Positions 1-7,374 are shown, numbered from the stretch's first letter. The stretch is 16,659 nt of DNA from Chitinophaga pinensis (GCA_945890595.1 CAMDCQ010000032.1:1-16659), one strand, 5' to 3'. The notes: generated by a model from the letters alone, not told the origin. A program made the numbers and translations.

Positions 1-831
1 TTTAGTTATATGGGAGACTGGCAACATTGTAATCTTCTACACCGCAACAATTGCGATGTAGGTTTGTCGGGCTACACTCTTTATGCTTCGAGTAACGCTA
101 CGTTTACTATGGATGCAGGCAAAAAGGAAGGTAATTACGCAGCATTTACCAAGTTGACTTTTTTAACCAATAGGGGTAGCTTTAGACCCACGGAATTTTC
201 AAGTCATTATGCTCAAATCGAAGGAAATCGCAACGTAATTTATTTTGATCAAGCGCAAGATAGCCTTCAATTTGCTCCCGTTCCAGAAAACGGAGACCTT
301 CCTGATTTACAAGGAATCATTTTAGAAAATGACAATCCTGGTATTCTTTACCACGCTATTGGCATAAATGGCAGTACGCTAGCTCAGTATATAAATTGCC
401 AAAATTTTGAGAAGCAAGCGGCCGAACTTAAACCGAGTTTGGTTATTGTAAGCTTTGGAACAAATGACGGGTACAGATCAAGTAATGGGTTTTGCGTGTC
501 TTGCATAAAAGAAAATTATGAAGCCATAATTGATAAAATAAGAAGTCAAAATCCCACTACTTCTATATTGTTAACAACTCCATCAGATCATTTCTATCTA
601 AAAAAGGATAACCCGAACGCTAAAAAAATTGTGGATGTCCTTTTGGAACTTGCCAAAGAAAAAAATGTAGCGGTCTGGAATTGGTATGAAATAATGGGAG
701 GAAGTAATTCGATTTTAAAATGGAAAAATGAGGGCCTTGCCAGCGGAGATCTTATTCATTTTACGAAGGAAGGATACGCACTACAAGGAGAATTATTGTA
801 CGAGGCTCTTGTCCATCACTATCTAAACTAG
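1..831 (+). CDS. SGNH/GDSL-family hydrolase, 5' truncated by the window
   Basis: Probable extracytoplasmic esterase that removes acyl groups from a cell-surface glycan. The reading frame is open back to base 1, so the beginning, including the GDS nucleophile block and any signal peptide, lies upstream. Numbered from the Met at base 10, the GTND block (block III) is residues 150-153 and the catalytic DxxH (D247, H250; block V) is at 748-759. The GINGST stretch (about 118-123) resembles the Gly-containing block II. Roughly residues 15-90 look like a beta-rich domain inserted between blocks I and II, an arrangement known in two-domain SGNH esterases such as peptidoglycan O-acetylesterases. The stop codon is one base before the ATG of an MBOAT acyltransferase, which implies co-translation and a shared acylation/deacylation pathway. 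The substrate is not shown by the sequence. The Met at base 10 is not the true start. Confidence 0.85.
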   Translation, partial: FSYMGDWQHCNLLHRNNCDVGLSGYTLYASSNATFTMDAGKKEGNYAAFTKLTFLTNRGSFRPTEFSSHYAQIEGNRNVIYFDQAQDSLQFAPVPENGDLPDLQGIILENDNPGILYHAIGINGSTLAQYINCQNFEKQAAELKPSLVIVSFGTNDGYRSSNGFCVSCIKENYEAIIDKIRSQNPTTSILLTTPSDHFYLKKDNPNAKKIVDVLLELAKEKNVAVWNWYEIMGGSNSILKWKNEGLASGDLIHFTKEGYALQGELLYEALVHHYLN

Positions 832-832
832 T

Positions 833-2341
833 ATGCTAAGGGTAGAAGATATTTTATCGTACTCTGCTAAGAACCCTTTATTATTCAATCAGTACGTCTT
901 CCTGTTTTTATTTACCATCATGTTTGCGGGTTTTACCTTACTGCATAAGCAGGTAAGAGCGCGCAACTTTTACTTATTACTCTTTAGTTTATTTTTCTAT
1001 TACAAATGCAGCGGCTGGTACTTTTTGTTGCTTTTGTTTAGCACCTTGTTGGACTATGGTTGCGGATATGGCATCTACATAGTAAAAGAAAAATGGCAAA
1101 AGAAGCTTTTTTTAGTGTTTAGTATTTTAGCTAATCTTAGCCTGCTGTTTTTTTTCAAGTATTCTTATTTTATAGTTGATTCCATAAATGCTTTGACAGG
1201 CGCAGATTTTAAAGCGTATAATTTCTTGGCGGCATTTGCTAATGAAATAGGTGGCGAAAATTTTGATATTCATCACATATTGCTCCCAGTGGGTATTTCA
1301 TTTTACACGTTTCAAACCCTTAGTTATAGTATAGATATATACAGGGGTAGCATAAAGCCGTGTGCCAATATTTTTGATTTCGCCTTTTTTGTAAGTTTTT
1401 TTCCGCAATTGGTTGCAGGGCCTATTGTGCGTGCATCGGAGTTTTTACCGCAAATCAAGAAACCTTACTACCTGAGCAGTAGTGGTTTTGGTAAGGCCAT
1501 TTTTCTAATTATGTCTGGTCTTTTTAAAAAGGTGGTCATTAGTGATTACATCTCAGTCAATTTTGTAGACCGGGTTTTTGATACACCTGAGATATACAGT
1601 GGGTTTTTAAATCTAATGGCGGTTTATGGCTATTCTATTCAGATTTATTGTGACTTTTCAGGATATTCAGATATGGCAATTGGCCTAGCCGCATTACTTG
1701 GTTTTGCATTGCCTATTAATTTTAATAGCCCGTATAAAGCCAATAGCATAACAGATTTTTGGCGCAGGTGGCATATTACACTCTCTACGTGGTTAAGAGA
1801 TTATCTCTATATCTCCATGGGTGGTAACCGAAAAGGCAAACTAAGAACGTACCTAAATCTGGCAATCACAATGCTAATCGGGGGATTGTGGCATGGTGCT
1901 GCACTTAAATTTGTGGTTTGGGGCGCATTACATGGTTTGGCTCTTACAGTGCATAAATTATGGTCGGAAAATATAAAATTACCTGCATCCAGATGGGGTA
2001 ATTATGTCTCAATTCTAATTACATTTCATTTTGTAGCGTTCTGTTGGATGTACTTTAGGGCGGCAGATATGTATACCGTAAAACTAATGCTCAATACTAT
2101 TATTACCCATTTTGACTTTGCAGGAATTGGTACTCGGGTATTAGCCTATTGGAAGGTATTTGCTTTGATTTTAACAGGATTTGCAGTTCACTTTTTGCCA
2201 AGCAATCTTAAAAATAGAGCCGAGTGGTGGTACAGCGAAGCTTCTTACTCCGTAAAAATAGTCCTATTTGTAATGGTAATAGTTGTGATTTATCAGGCTA
2301 CTTCTTCAGACATACAACCTTTTATATATTTTCAGTTTTAA
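833..2341 (+). CDS. MBOAT family membrane-bound O-acyltransferase (AlgI/DltB/PatA-like)
   Basis: A 502-residue polytopic membrane protein that should transfer acyl groups, typically acetyl, across the inner membrane to an extracytoplasmic polymer. It shows the family hallmarks: a GPIVRASEFLPQI-type segment near residues 197-209, the DFSGYSDMAIG block around 280, the FWRRWHITLSTWLRDYLY block around 311-328, and the catalytic WHG motif with H354 (codon at 1892-1894), followed by WGALHG. About ten hydrophobic segments are spread over the length, which is usual for AlgI-type proteins. It starts one base after the stop of the SGNH hydrolase gene; MBOAT plus SGNH partner is a known architecture for alginate, peptidoglycan and exopolysaccharide O-acetylation (AlgI with AlgJ/AlgX, PatA with PatB). 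Which polymer is modified cannot be told. It ends 45 bp from a convergent gene with no clear terminator between. Confidence 0.9.
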   Translation: MLRVEDILSYSAKNPLLFNQYVFLFLFTIMFAGFTLLHKQVRARNFYLLLFSLFFYYKCSGWYFLLLLFSTLLDYGCGYGIYIVKEKWQKKLFLVFSILANLSLLFFFKYSYFIVDSINALTGADFKAYNFLAAFANEIGGENFDIHHILLPVGISFYTFQTLSYSIDIYRGSIKPCANIFDFAFFVSFFPQLVAGPIVRASEFLPQIKKPYYLSSSGFGKAIFLIMSGLFKKVVISDYISVNFVDRVFDTPEIYSGFLNLMAVYGYSIQIYCDFSGYSDMAIGLAALLGFALPINFNSPYKANSITDFWRRWHITLSTWLRDYLYISMGGNRKGKLRTYLNLAITMLIGGLWHGAALKFVVWGALHGLALTVHKLWSENIKLPASRWGNYVSILITFHFVAFCWMYFRAADMYTVKLMLNTIITHFDFAGIGTRVLAYWKVFALILTGFAVHFLPSNLKNRAEWWYSEASYSVKIVLFVMVIVVIYQATSSDIQPFIYFQF

Positions 2342-2386
2342 TCTTTTTGTTTGAGAGCAGCACTTGTTGGTTTTGTAAAAAAATAT

Positions 2387-2707
2387 CTACACAAAATTGC
2401 GTCTAAACCAAACCTTCTGAAATACACGGTTCCAAGCAAGTAGGGATAATGCCTCATAGGTTGGTAAAGAAGGATCTGCTTTTTTTGTACTTACATCTAT
2501 TCGGTAAAACAAATTAGCTATACCATAACTGGTTTTTATGTTGCTCAGATAATCCGCAAGTTCTCGAATAAGTAAAGGAGTGTCAGCAGAAGTAAAAACA
2601 TAATATTCGCCACTCATTTGAAGTTCTTTTTCCATTTGAGCAATTACTTCTTCTATGGGAATATCGTTGTTGGTTGAAAAATCTATGTCGTTATTTGTTT
2701 CTAACAT
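2387..2707 (-). CDS. Small uncharacterised protein, 106 residues
   Basis: I do not recognise this family. The product is soluble with no signal peptide or membrane segment. The first 25 residues are Asp/Asn/Glu-rich and probably disordered (MLETNNDIDFSTNNDIP); the rest looks folded, with an amphipathic stretch around residues 45-58 and a basic, aromatic end (WFRRNFV). The start chosen is the ATG at 2705-2707; Met25 and Met30 are alternatives that would drop the acidic leader. The start codon is separated from the divergent tag ATG by only 8 bp, so its promoter must lie inside tag: a TTG at 2748-2750 and TACCTTTA at 2720-2727 (read on this strand, 20 bp apart) fit. It ends convergently 45 bp from the MBOAT gene. 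That it is a real gene rests on its size, intact frame and filling of the gap, not on homology. Confidence 0.65.
   Translation of the reverse strand: MLETNNDIDFSTNNDIPIEEVIAQMEKELQMSGEYYVFTSADTPLLIRELADYLSNIKTSYGIANLFYRIDVSTKKADPSLPTYEALSLLAWNRVFQKVWFRRNFV
2667..2697 (+). promoter_or_regulatory. Candidate promoter for tag, inside the opposite gene
   Basis: TTG at 2667-2669, a 20-bp spacer, then GTTATTTG at 2690-2697, which matches six of eight positions of the Bacteroidetes -7 element TAnnTTTG counting the two free ones. This would put +1 near 2704 and leave a leader of about 12 nt before the tag ATG. The element lies in the 5' coding part of the divergent 106-residue gene. Weak on its own, supported by the lack of any other space for a promoter. 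Confidence 0.3.
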
Positions 2708-2715
2708 AAAACATT

Positions 2716-3297
2716 ATGGTAAAGGTAACCTATGACCCACAAGACCACAAAAAAAGATGCAGCTGGTGCCTCAAAGATGCACAGTACGTAGAATATCATG
2801 ATACCGAATGGGGAATCCCGAGTCATGATGACCATTATTTATTCGAGCATCTTATTTTAGAAACCTTTCAAGCAGGATTAAGTTGGCATACGATTCTAAA
2901 AAAAAGGGAGGCATTCAGGTTGGCTTTTGATAATTTCAATGCAGAAAAGATGGCAAATTATCGTGAGAATGAAATAGAAATTTTAGTGCAAAACCCTGCT
3001 ATTATTAGACATAGAGGAAAGATTGAAGCAGCGATAAATAATGCACAGCAATTTTTGCGTTTGCAAAGAGAATATGGTTCGTTTAATCATTTTATTTGGC
3101 AATTTACCAAGTATGACACGATTGTTATTCCAATTAAAACGTGGTCCGATATGCGAGCTACAATTCCTCAAAGCGATGCCATGAGCAAAGCGTTAAAAAA
3201 AGAAGGATTTAAATTTGTGGGCAGTACCACTTGCATGGCCTATATGGAAGCCGTTGGTATGGTAAGTGATCATTTTAGCGATTGCTGGCGTTCATAA
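2716..3297 (+). CDS. tag: DNA-3-methyladenine glycosylase I
   Basis: Base-excision repair enzyme that cleaves 3-methyladenine from alkylated DNA in the cytoplasm. The 193 residues align throughout with E. coli Tag with an 11-residue N-terminal extension: the structural zinc ligands C4, H17, H175 and C179 correspond to C15, H28, H186 and C190 here, and the catalytic Glu38 corresponds to E49 in LILETFQAGLSW. The IIRHRGKI helix-hairpin-helix-like segment (about 96-103) and the SKALKKEGFKFVGSTTC block (about 157-173) are typical. The ATG at 2716 is the only in-frame ATG before the zinc Cys, so the start is well fixed even though it is 8 bp from a divergent start codon. No Shine-Dalgarno sequence is seen. 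There is no hairpin directly after the stop; the first terminator-like structure downstream is at 3440-3480, within the next gene. Confidence 0.97.
   Translation: MVKVTYDPQDHKKRCSWCLKDAQYVEYHDTEWGIPSHDDHYLFEHLILETFQAGLSWHTILKKREAFRLAFDNFNAEKMANYRENEIEILVQNPAIIRHRGKIEAAINNAQQFLRLQREYGSFNHFIWQFTKYDTIVIPIKTWSDMRATIPQSDAMSKALKKEGFKFVGSTTCMAYMEAVGMVSDHFSDCWRS
2720..2750 (-). promoter_or_regulatory. Candidate promoter for the 106-residue gene, inside tag
   Basis: Read on the minus strand: TTG (2748-2750), a 20-bp spacer, then TACCTTTA (2720-2727), one mismatch to TAnnTTTG. The predicted +1 is near 2713, six bases from the ATG. It lies in codons 2-12 of tag. Confidence 0.35.
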
Positions 3298-3397
3298 GGT
3301 GTTTTGAAGCTACTTTCTCTGGACTGGTTTGTAGTTTTATAGATAATTCTGTAATGGTTCGTTTACCTTTTTTGTACAAGGGGTATATACTACAACC

Positions 3398-4252
3398 ATG
3401 TATAGCAAAATCAGCACTCATTTTAATAAAGAAACAGCAGACCCCAGGTACTTTCAGATACTTTACTTGGGGTCTTTTTTATTTTATGGACTTTGCTTTC
3501 TGGGCTGGGATGGTGATGCAATTAAGTATATAGCCATTTTCGCTTCAGCGATAGTCACACAAATGGTATTTAGCTATTTTACCACAAAACAGTATAGCTC
3601 CGTAAAAAGTGCACTGATAACCTCGCTCGGATTAAGCTTATTGTTAAAAACAGGTACTATAGAAACAGCGATTCTAGCTTCGGTTTTTGCCATATCGTCA
3701 AAGTTCCTAATCAGGGTAAACCACAAGCACCTATTTAATCCGGCTAATTTTGGTATTGTCGCGGCCATACTGCTTACCAATGATGCATGGGTTAGTCCAG
3801 GACAATGGGGTAGCAGCGTGCTATTATGGTTTATAGTAGGAGCTGGAGGATTAATGATGATTTTAAAAGTAGGTAGGATAGATACCAGCATTACTTTTCT
3901 CTTGGTTTTCGGTGCACTTCTATTTATCAGACACGTTATTTATCTGGGTTGGGAGCCACAAGTTTGGCTTCACAAAATGAGTAATGGTACGCTATTACTT
4001 TATGCATTTTTCATGATAACCGATCCCATGACCACCCCAAATCACATAAAAGCTCGCATACTGTGGTCTTCCCTATTAGGGGGCGCCTTATTTGTACTGT
4101 CAAGCTTCTTCTACGTGCAAACAGCTGCTATTTGGTTACTATTTGGGGTAAGTCTGTTAACACCCATTTTCGATAAACTTTTGATAGCAACTAAATACCA
4201 ATGGAATAATTTAACAGCTAGCACAATCAACAAACCTAATCAAACAACCTAA
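3398..4252 (+). CDS. Orphan RnfD/NqrB-like membrane protein
   Basis: A 284-residue integral membrane protein of the NQR2/RnfD/RnfE family, with 8-10 hydrophobic segments. Family signatures are FNPANFG (113-119), WVSPGQWGS (131-139) and FMITDPMTTP (205-214). In true NqrB and RnfD an FMN is covalently attached to Thr of an S/T-GAT motif; no such motif occurs here (the nearest is SNGT, 195-198), so flavinylation of that type is not expected. None of the other Rnf or Nqr subunits, nor an ApbE flavin transferase, is nearby. It is followed after 11 bp by a secreted DUF2330 protein, a pairing I recall from other Bacteroidetes, so the two probably act together at the inner membrane. The ATG at 3398 is chosen because ADPRYFQILYLGSFL (14-28) belongs to the conserved family region. 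A strong intrinsic-terminator-like hairpin overlaps codons 15-27. Function unknown; redox role is inference. Confidence 0.8.
   Translation: MYSKISTHFNKETADPRYFQILYLGSFLFYGLCFLGWDGDAIKYIAIFASAIVTQMVFSYFTTKQYSSVKSALITSLGLSLLLKTGTIETAILASVFAISSKFLIRVNHKHLFNPANFGIVAAILLTNDAWVSPGQWGSSVLLWFIVGAGGLMMILKVGRIDTSITFLLVFGALLFIRHVIYLGWEPQVWLHKMSNGTLLLYAFFMITDPMTTPNHIKARILWSSLLGGALFVLSSFFYVQTAAIWLLFGVSLLTPIFDKLLIATKYQWNNLTASTINKPNQTT
3440..3480 (+). terminator. Intrinsic terminator-like hairpin inside the RnfD-like gene
   Basis: GACCCCAGGTA (3440-3450) pairs with TACTTGGGGTC (3464-3474): 11 bp with a single G-U pair, a 13-nt loop, directly followed by six T (3475-3480) and ATTTTA. By its form it is as good as the terminator at 5740-5766, but it lies 42 bases downstream of the ATG of the RnfD-like gene and 143 bases after the tag stop. 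It may terminate tag transcripts, act as an attenuator for the downstream pair, or both. Confidence 0.65.
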
Positions 4253-4263
4253 AAAACATCTTC

Positions 4264-5721
4264 ATGAAAAAAGTAATTTTAACACTGATGGCCATTGCTT
4301 CTGTAGGCCAACTAGCCATGGCCTTTTGTGGCTTTTATGTAGCAAAAGCGGGAGCCGATTTGTACAATAATAAAAGTGAGGTAATCCTGGTACGTGACGG
4401 GAGTAATACCACCATTACCATGAGTAATGATTTTTCCGGGAATGTAAAAGACTTTGCCATGGTGGTGCCCGTTCCCAATGTTCTTGATAGAAGTGATATA
4501 CAAATAGCAGATCGTTCTATTTTTCAGATGTTAGATGCTTATTCTGCACCTCGTTTGGTAGAGTATTATGATTATAATCCTTGCGGTCTTCCTATGCCTT
4601 CTATGATGGATGTGTCTATGGAAAAAGAGTCAACCACTAAAATGGTTACCTATACATCACTGAAGGATAATTTCAAGTATAAAGTGACTATAGAAGCACA
4701 ATACAGCGTTGAAGAGTACGATATAGTTTTGCTAAGCGCTAAAGATGCCAGTGGATTAAAACGGTGGTTGGTGGACAATGGTTACAGTATTCCTGCCAAA
4801 GCGGAGCACGTGTTAGAGCCGTATATCAAAAGTGGGCTTAAATTCTTTGTGGTTAAAGTAGACTTGAACAAATACAATCCAAAAGCCAATGGCGGCTTTC
4901 TTAGACCGTTACAAATCAAAGTTAAATCGGATAAGTTTATGTTACCTATTCGTTTAGGAATGGCCAATAGCGTAGGCGAGCAAGATATGATTGTGTATGC
5001 TTTTTCAAAGCGAGGAAGGGTAGAATGTACAAATTATAGAACTATAAAAATGCCTACGGACAATCTAGTGCCAACCTTTATAAAGCCAAAATTCGGAACA
5101 TTTTACACAGACGTATTTAAAAATGAATACCGTAAGGCGGGAAAAAATGCGGTGTTTTTAGAGTATGCATGGAACGTAACACCTACATTTAATGGAATGA
5201 AATGTGATCCCTGTGTAGGCAATCCGCCGTATACTAGGGAAATTATGATGGCAGGAGTGCCGTGGGCCAATCAAAATGGGGTTACCACATTCTTTACTAG
5301 GTTACATGTACGCTACACCTTAGATAAATTTCCGGAAGACCTTTTTTTTCAAGAAACACCTAATACAGAAATGTACCAAGCGCGATATGTGATTACAAAT
5401 CCAGCTACAGGCGATTTGTCTTGTGCTGAAGGTAGGGTATACCAAGATGAGTTAAGACTTAGGCGCAGAAAAGAATTAATAGAACTTGCTAGTTTGGCGC
5501 GATGGAATACGGATAGTTATTATGACTACATCGCTCACGGCACAGATAAGGTTCGCAGTAATAAGGCAATAGAAACAGACCATAATAGCAAGAATATAAA
5601 TGTACCATTTTGGTTTTTTGGTAAAGGCGACACTCCTCATAAAGTTCTTTTTTTACTGGTTTTTGGAATGCTTATAGTATATTCACTTAAGAGATTAAAA
5701 TTGACTTTGGTCAAGGGTTAA
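4264..5721 (+). CDS. DUF2330 domain protein, secreted and C-terminally membrane-anchored
   Basis: A 485-residue protein with a Sec signal peptide (residues 1-20, cleavage after AMA) and a C-terminal hydrophobic helix (about 462-476, LFLLVFGMLIVYSL) followed by Lys/Arg, so the body should face the periplasm with the tail in the inner membrane. The mature start FCGFYVAKAGADLYN and the following KSEVILVRDGSNTTITMSND are typical of DUF2330, as is the VVPVPN segment (about 66-71). Several cysteines are present (C22, NPCG, CTNY, CDPC), including one CxxC. The Cys at position 22 is not in a good lipobox because the preceding residue is Phe. It starts 11 bp after the RnfD-like gene, without an own promoter visible, and is closed by a strong terminator, so the two form an operon. 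The biochemical function of DUF2330 is unknown; involvement with a redox membrane partner is inference from context. Confidence 0.85.
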   Translation: MKKVILTLMAIASVGQLAMAFCGFYVAKAGADLYNNKSEVILVRDGSNTTITMSNDFSGNVKDFAMVVPVPNVLDRSDIQIADRSIFQMLDAYSAPRLVEYYDYNPCGLPMPSMMDVSMEKESTTKMVTYTSLKDNFKYKVTIEAQYSVEEYDIVLLSAKDASGLKRWLVDNGYSIPAKAEHVLEPYIKSGLKFFVVKVDLNKYNPKANGGFLRPLQIKVKSDKFMLPIRLGMANSVGEQDMIVYAFSKRGRVECTNYRTIKMPTDNLVPTFIKPKFGTFYTDVFKNEYRKAGKNAVFLEYAWNVTPTFNGMKCDPCVGNPPYTREIMMAGVPWANQNGVTTFFTRLHVRYTLDKFPEDLFFQETPNTEMYQARYVITNPATGDLSCAEGRVYQDELRLRRRKELIELASLARWNTDSYYDYIAHGTDKVRSNKAIETDHNSKNINVPFWFFGKGDTPHKVLFLLVFGMLIVYSLKRLKLTLVKG

Positions 5722-5739
5722 AAGAGTAAAGAGATTTGG

Positions 5740-5766
5740 AAAGACCTGCCACGGCAGGTCTTTTTT
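5740..5766 (+). terminator. Intrinsic terminator after the DUF2330 gene
   Basis: AAAGACCTGC and GCAGGTCTTT form a perfect stem around the loop CACG (5750-5753), followed by six T (5761-5766). Placed 18 bp after the stop codon. The flanking A and T runs could allow function in both directions, but only + strand genes lie on either side. Confidence 0.9.
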
Positions 5767-5794
5767 ATTTACTTTGCATAGTTTTAAAAATAGA

Positions 5795-6268
5795 ATGGAA
5801 GTAAGTAGCAGATTTATATGGATAAGTAGGATTCTTACGTTTTTATTCGCTTTTATGATGGTGAGTAATTATGGGGGTTATAGTCAACCGGAAGAAGTGG
5901 TACAATTAAGAGAAGGTATGATCGCTCAACTCCAAAGTGAAGCTGATAAAAAAAATGACGAAGAATCTTTAAATGCAATTGAGTTTATAACCACCGAGGC
6001 TGAAGCAGTTTTGGTTCCTGAGGTTTACCAAAAACATTCATTATACCGTATGGTAGGCTGTTTTATTGTGCTTTTGGGATTAGTCTTACTCCGTAATTTG
6101 AAGTCTATTGGATATCACTTGTTAGTCGCCGGTCTAATTTTTACCCTATTTACAGGATTTTATACATTTGGATTGGCTGTTTTTGGGTGGCTCTTTAATC
6201 TTTATTATATGTTTCTAGCTGCATTTTCCATATTTTACTACACCAGAAAAAGAGCATTGCTAACATAG
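5795..6268 (+). CDS. Uncharacterised four-helix membrane protein, 157 residues
   Basis: I do not recognise this family. Residues about 8-25 form a first transmembrane segment, possibly an uncleaved signal anchor, followed by a polar, Glu/Gln-rich stretch of about 60 residues (about 30-82, containing two charged helical runs), then three closely spaced hydrophobic helices (about 83-102, 106-128, 131-148) and a basic end. Start: the ATG at 5795 is preferred to the in-frame TTG at 5774, because that TTG is part of TTACTTTG (5769-5776), one mismatch to the -7 promoter element and 18 bp before the ATG. The next gene, a radical SAM/SPASM enzyme, begins 3 bp after the stop, so the two are almost surely co-expressed. 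A role in anchoring, export or substrate supply for that enzyme is possible but not shown by any motif. Confidence 0.7.
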   Translation: MEVSSRFIWISRILTFLFAFMMVSNYGGYSQPEEVVQLREGMIAQLQSEADKKNDEESLNAIEFITTEAEAVLVPEVYQKHSLYRMVGCFIVLLGLVLLRNLKSIGYHLLVAGLIFTLFTGFYTFGLAVFGWLFNLYYMFLAAFSIFYYTRKRALLT

Positions 6269-6271
6269 TAA

Positions 6272-7297
6272 ATGGCATCAAAAGCACAAATAGTAGACGG
6301 CTGGCAATACCTTAAAACGTTAACGCCTTATAGACTTTGGAACGCTGCGCGCATTTTTGTAACCTACCAAATTAGTAAACGTACCAAAAAAAAATATCAT
6401 GCCGGGTATCCTATATCTATATCCTTAGAGCCCACTACCAGTTGCAATTTAAGGTGTCCTGAGTGTCCTAGTGGTCTTCGCGCTTTTAGCAGACCAATTG
6501 GAATGTTAGAGACAGAACTGAATAAAAATATTATAGACCAGCTACATAAAGAGCTTACTTACATTACCTATTATTTTCAAGGTGAGCCTTATCTCAATAA
6601 GGACTTTACCGATATGGTAGGCTATGCGAGTAGACACAATATTTATACAGCTACAAGCACGAATGCTCATTATCTGACCGATGCCAATTGCAAGAAGACC
6701 ATTGAAAGTGGCTTAAGCCGATTAATAATATCAATAGACGGCGTAAAACAAGAGAGTTACGGCAAATATAGAATAGGCGGGAACCTAGATAAGGTGATAG
6801 ACGGTACCAAAAATATGGTGAAATGGAAAAAGGCAACAGGCAGTAAAACTCCATTTATCATCTGGCAGTTTATTGTGTTTGGGCATAATGAAGGCGAAAT
6901 TGAAGAGATTCGTCAACTTGCCAAAGAGGTAGGCGTAGATCATTTAGCACTTAAAACGGCGCAGATATATAATTTTGAGGCGGGTAGCGATTTAATGCCC
7001 AAAGACCCTAAGTATGCTCGATATGAAAAAACAGGCCTAACCTATAAGATTAAAAATGGGCTATTAAGTCACTGCTGGCGTATGTGGCAAGGTTGTGTGA
7101 TAACATGGGATGGCAAGGTCGTTCCGTGTTGTTTTGATAAAGATGCGACGTATAGATTAGGCGAATTAGAAAAAATGACATTTCGCAAAATTTGGCACGG
7201 CGAAGAGTATAATCGCTTTAGAAGACTGATACTTAGGAGCAGGAGCAACATAGATATTTGCAAAAATTGTTCGGAAGGAACCAAAGTATGGAGTTGA
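6272..7297 (+). CDS. Radical SAM/SPASM domain protein
   Basis: A 341-residue iron-sulfur enzyme. The radical SAM cluster motif CxxxCxxC is TSCNLRCPECPSG (C58, C62, C65), followed by the SAM-binding YFQGEPYLN (about 92-100) and the LIISIDG strand (about 150-156). The C-terminal SPASM-type region holds C268, C275, C286, C287, C330 and C333 (CWRMWQGC, GKVVPCCFD, CKNC), enough to bind at least one auxiliary [4Fe-4S] cluster. SPASM enzymes modify peptides, proteins or small molecules; anaerobic sulfatase-maturating enzymes and RiPP maturases are members. No sulfatase, precursor peptide or recognition-element protein is seen next to it. The first 45 residues are basic and amphipathic. It starts 3 bp after the membrane-protein gene. 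Closely similar stand-alone enzymes are, from memory, widespread in Bacteroidetes, which argues for a housekeeping role; the substrate is unknown. Confidence 0.9.
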   Translation: MASKAQIVDGWQYLKTLTPYRLWNAARIFVTYQISKRTKKKYHAGYPISISLEPTTSCNLRCPECPSGLRAFSRPIGMLETELNKNIIDQLHKELTYITYYFQGEPYLNKDFTDMVGYASRHNIYTATSTNAHYLTDANCKKTIESGLSRLIISIDGVKQESYGKYRIGGNLDKVIDGTKNMVKWKKATGSKTPFIIWQFIVFGHNEGEIEEIRQLAKEVGVDHLALKTAQIYNFEAGSDLMPKDPKYARYEKTGLTYKIKNGLLSHCWRMWQGCVITWDGKVVPCCFDKDATYRLGELEKMTFRKIWHGEEYNRFRRLILRSRSNIDICKNCSEGTKVWS

Positions 7298-7315
7298 AAA
7301 TTTAAAAATATTTTT

Positions 7316-7342
7316 TTGGTTTGTCAATTTAATGTAATATTG
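7316..7342 (+). promoter_or_regulatory. Candidate promoter of the OmpA-family gene
   Basis: TTG (7316-7318), 16-bp spacer, then TAATATTG (7335-7342), one mismatch to TAnnTTTG. The predicted +1 near 7349 gives a 25-nt AT-rich leader before the ATG at 7375. A second TTTG at 7320-7323 is too close to be the -33 box. The A/T-rich tract at 7300-7317 could add an UP-like contribution. Confidence 0.5.
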
Positions 7343-7374
7343 CTTACTTAAATCAATAAAAAGGTACAATTAAT

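Noticed and set aside
3282..3533. Open frame of 83 codons overlapping the end of tag and the start of the RnfD-like gene
   Set aside because: It overlaps two well-supported genes in another frame and its translation shows no recognisable family; it is a shadow of the real frames.
5722..5794. Search for a short precursor-peptide gene for the radical SAM enzyme
   Set aside because: No open frame of useful length remains after the terminator at 5740-5766; the gap 7298-7374 is equally empty.
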